Source: Effusibacillus dendaii
GTDB lineage: Bacteria > Bacillota > Bacilli > Tumebacillales > Effusibacillaceae
DNA length: 64,000 nucleotides
Assembly (NCBI RefSeq): GCF_015097055.1
Contig: NZ_AP023366.1
Coordinates: 1,481,001-1,545,000 of the forward strand
Direction: 5' to 3'
Of the stretch, positions 61,944 through 64,000 are shown one piece after another. The translations under genes and the position numbers were made by a program. Every line of letters starts with the position of its first letter. Within the stretch, counting starts at the first letter, position 1. The notes beneath the pieces are model-generated. The model ran no database searches and was not told the origin of the DNA. It saw only the letters and a program-made list of their open reading frames with translations.

Positions 61944-63044
61944 AGAGCTTGTTGAATAAATCCTTGTCTTGAAATGAACAACAAAAATCCGCCATTTGTT
62001 GGTAAGATGTAAGTGCGACCAAACATCACCAAGAAAGGCGGATCTAGTTTGATTCTAGCACTGAACATCACCAAAGAAAATCCTTTGTTACAGTTATTTT
62101 CCCGAATTGATCATTTGCTCGAACAATTTCAGGAGGAAGTCAGCCCCCGAAGGGGTCGTCCCAAGCTTTATTCGGATGTACAAATCCTAAAATGTTTTGT
62201 TTATCAAGCGTTTCAGCGAATTCATGGTTTCCGAGAACTTGAATGGCGTTTGCAACATGATCCAATTGCCCAGGCTCTAATTGGATTGACATCTGTGCCT
62301 GACTACTCCACGCTGTGTATTCGGGCACAAGAACTGGAAGACACCCTATATGAAGACATTTATCAAGTTGCTCTGATTGTCTTGCAACCAAAAACCCGTA
62401 TCTGTTTTTGGGACAGTACCTCTTTGCGTGCTTCCCGCTTTGATTCAGAAGCTCGTAAAGGGAAGGGAACCCGATTAGGTTGGTACATTGGCTACAAACT
62501 CCATGCCATTATTTCGGAAGACAGGATTCCGTTGGCATGGGATCTAACCACTGCCAATGTCTACGACAATCAACTCCCGCACCTACTTAAAAAAGTTGTG
62601 CAACTCGATATCTTCATGATTTTGGCCGATGGAGCATACGACGACAAACGTTTGTTCCAGGCTGCCAATGAAACGGGTGTTCATCTGGCGACAGAGGTGA
62701 ACCCCCGAAGAGCGAAGTCACTGGAGAATATCAAAGATCCATATCGACAACAAAATATCCGATATGTGAAGACTGGGCTTGGCAAACGGATGTTGCGCAA
62801 GAGATCGGCAGCAGAAAGGTTCTTTTCGACCCTAAAGGTACAATATCACCTCGAAAACCCACGACTATTTGGACAAAAGCGGTATCGACGGCATGTCATG
62901 TGGGTGCTTTTTGCTTACCTTTGTGATCGGCTGGTAGACAAGTCTACCGGAACAACCAGTGCGAAAGCTCCTTGGAACCGATAATAAACTCGAATCAGGA
63001 AAAATATCGAATGAAACGTGCCAATTAATTATTCAACAAGCTCT
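61944..63044 (+). mobile_element. Complete IS of the IS4/IS5 superfamily
   Basis: 1101 bp bounded by perfect 16-bp inverted repeats AGAGCTTGTTGAATAA (61944-61959) and TTATTCAACAAGCTCT (63029-63044), with a 5-bp target duplication GAAAT (61939-61943 and 63045-63049). Contains one intact transposase. Inserted in cysK. Confidence 0.95.
62049..62984 (+). CDS. DDE transposase of the IS in cysK
   Basis: 311 residues from TTG 62049 (GAAAGGCGG upstream); GTG 62013 would extend it by 12. N-terminal DUF772-like helical part (RGRPKLYSDVQILKCFVYQAFQRIHGFRELEWRLQHD), then the RNase-H-like catalytic core with Asp in CFWDSTSLRA, Asp in LADGAYDDK and Glu in RSAAERFFSTLK. Frame intact, so probably active. 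Confidence 0.92.
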   Translation: MILALNITKENPLLQLFSRIDHLLEQFQEEVSPRRGRPKLYSDVQILKCFVYQAFQRIHGFRELEWRLQHDPIAQALIGLTSVPDYSTLCIRAQELEDTLYEDIYQVALIVLQPKTRICFWDSTSLRASRFDSEARKGKGTRLGWYIGYKLHAIISEDRIPLAWDLTTANVYDNQLPHLLKKVVQLDIFMILADGAYDDKRLFQAANETGVHLATEVNPRRAKSLENIKDPYRQQNIRYVKTGLGKRMLRKRSAAERFFSTLKVQYHLENPRLFGQKRYRRHVMWVLFAYLCDRLVDKSTGTTSAKAPWNR

Positions 63045-63882
63045 GAAATACTTTAACCCTGCAGGAAGTGTTAAAGACCCATCGGTTATGCCATGATAAA
63101 AGACGCCGAGAACAAAGGCCTGAATAATAAGGATTCGGTTATTATTGAGCCTACCAACGGCAATACGGGAATTGGACTCGCTTTTGCATGCGCAGCGTTG
63201 GGATACAAGCTGATTATATCACTTCCAGACACCTTAAGCGTGGAGCGAAGAAAACTTCTAAAGGCCCTCGGAGCGGAATTGGTTTTAGCACCAGGCTCAG
63301 AATGAATGAACGGTGCTATTCGAAAAGCGGAAGAACTAGCCACCCGAACACCAAACTCATTTATCCCGCAACAATTTAAAAACCCGGCTAACCCAGAAAT
63401 TCACCGGAAGACCACTGCAGAAGAAATTTGGCGGGACACTGACGGTGAAGTGGATATCTTCATTGCAGGTGTGGGCACCGGCGGAACGGTTACCGGAGTG
63501 GGTGAAATCTTGAAACAGAAAAAATCTTCAGTGCAAATTATTGCTGCTGAACCTTTTGATTCAGCAGTTCTTTCGGGAGGTAAGCCTGGCCCGCATAGGA
63601 CTCAAGGAATTGGCCCCGGTTTTGTACCAGATATCTTCAACAAGTCAATTGTTGATGACATCGTGACAGTAAAAAATGAAGAAGCATTTGAAACTGCACG
63701 TAAGTTGGCTAAGATGGAAGGGTTACTGGTAGGAATTTCTTCTGGTGCTGCCGCATTTGCCGCTACTCAAGTCGCCAAACGACCCGAAAACAAGGGGAAA
63801 ACAATCGTTGTGGTACTGCCTGATACAGAAGAGCGTTATCTGTCTACACCTCTCTTTCAGGAAGACTAATCTTTGTTGCGAA

Positions 63883-63912
63883 AATTAGGAGCGACTCCTC
63901 CTAATTTTTTTC
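63883..63912 (+). terminator. Terminator of cysK
   Basis: AATTAGGAG (63883-63891) and CTCCTAATT (63898-63906) with a T run after it, 14 bp beyond the cysK stop. Confidence 0.9.
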
Positions 63913-64000
63913 TATGATCGTCCAAAATAATTCAGGGAAAAAGTTGTAATAAATCTATCAAATCGAATTCGCACATTCCGACTACGTATTGATCTTTAGT

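Larger units (their letters stand above)
61828..63869 (+). pseudogene. cysK: Cysteine synthase A gene, interrupted and decayed
   Basis: The N-terminal part (NLTELIGNTPLLELSNYN...AKLK) is cut by an insertion sequence at 61944-63044. After it the frame continues [10 protein letters not shown], and joining the sides minus one GAAAT restores LKYFNPAG. Further lesions: a probable extra A in the run at 61841-61847, a missing base after AAAGAC near 63078 ([10 protein letters not shown] broken), and GGA-to-TGA at 63303 between APGSE and [10 protein letters not shown]. The rest ([55 protein letters not shown]) is clear CysK. Confidence 0.92.

Noticed and set aside
1..64000. CRISPR array, prophage or defence island
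   Set aside because: No regularly spaced repeat array, cas, integrase or phage structural genes were seen; the only mobile DNA is insertion-sequence material.

Overview
The window is a chromosomal segment of a low-to-moderate GC, Gram-positive, endospore-former-like member of the Bacilli. Support comes from strong AGGAGG-type ribosome sites, a Bacillus-type fadNAE operon with a FadR-like operator, rocA/putB-type proline genes, an LCP wall ligase, a CbpB-like CBS protein and a glycine riboswitch. The gene mix (fixABCX, tad pilus, acetone carboxylase, fused AMMECR1/MEMO) would fit Alicyclobacillaceae such as Effusibacillus or Tumebacillus, but that placement is inference.

Layout. 1-4.4 kb: branched-chain amino acid ABC transporter livHMGF-livJ (minus strand; livJ runs off the left edge). 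4.5-5.5 kb: an EamA-type membrane protein and a small membrane protein. 5.6-12.3 kb: beta-oxidation operon fadN-fadA-fadE, whose likely promoter and FadR operator (about 12.24-12.29 kb) are separated from fadN by a decayed IS110-family element. 12.4-17 kb: speD with a structured leader, a MEMO-AMMECR1 fusion and several unknown proteins. 17-20.6 kb: fixABCX, an electron-transfer flavoprotein/quinone/ferredoxin system that can take electrons from acyl-CoA oxidation. 20.8-23.3 kb: MOSC protein, queF, two small proteins and a VanZ-like protein. 23.2-24.4 kb: a glycosyltransferase pseudogene. 24.3-32.7 kb: a complete Gram-positive tad (Flp pilus) operon with a very short leader that looks like a transcription attenuator. 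32.8-35.6 kb: AtpZ/AtpI-like protein, Sco1-like copper chaperone and unknowns. 35.5-40.9 kb: late cobalamin operon (cobT-cobU-cbiB-cobS-cobD) with a divergent phosphatase. 41-50.2 kb: BASS transporter, LCP protein with an SH3 domain, DUF1189-CbpB pair, PhzF plus zinc-ribbon pair, MerR-MFS pair, DUF2334 protein. 48.8-51 kb: proline catabolism genes, both damaged by deletions near the 3' end. 51-53 kb: a glycine riboswitch in front of an ACT-domain/UPF0210 pair. 53-61 kb: an IS110 remnant, then a sigma-54 activator convergent with acetone carboxylase acxABC, which has a clear -24/-12 promoter. 61-64 kb: remnant of an FMN-dependent hydroxyacid dehydrogenase, tRNA-Ile, and cysK broken by a complete IS with 16-bp inverted repeats and a 5-bp target duplication.

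Together the genes describe an aerobe that oxidises fatty acids, branched-chain amino acids and probably acetone. Acetone would be carboxylated to acetoacetate and, after activation, split by thiolase. The genome is in visible decay at several loci: GT2, putB, rocA, cysK, the lldD-like remnant and two IS110 fragments.
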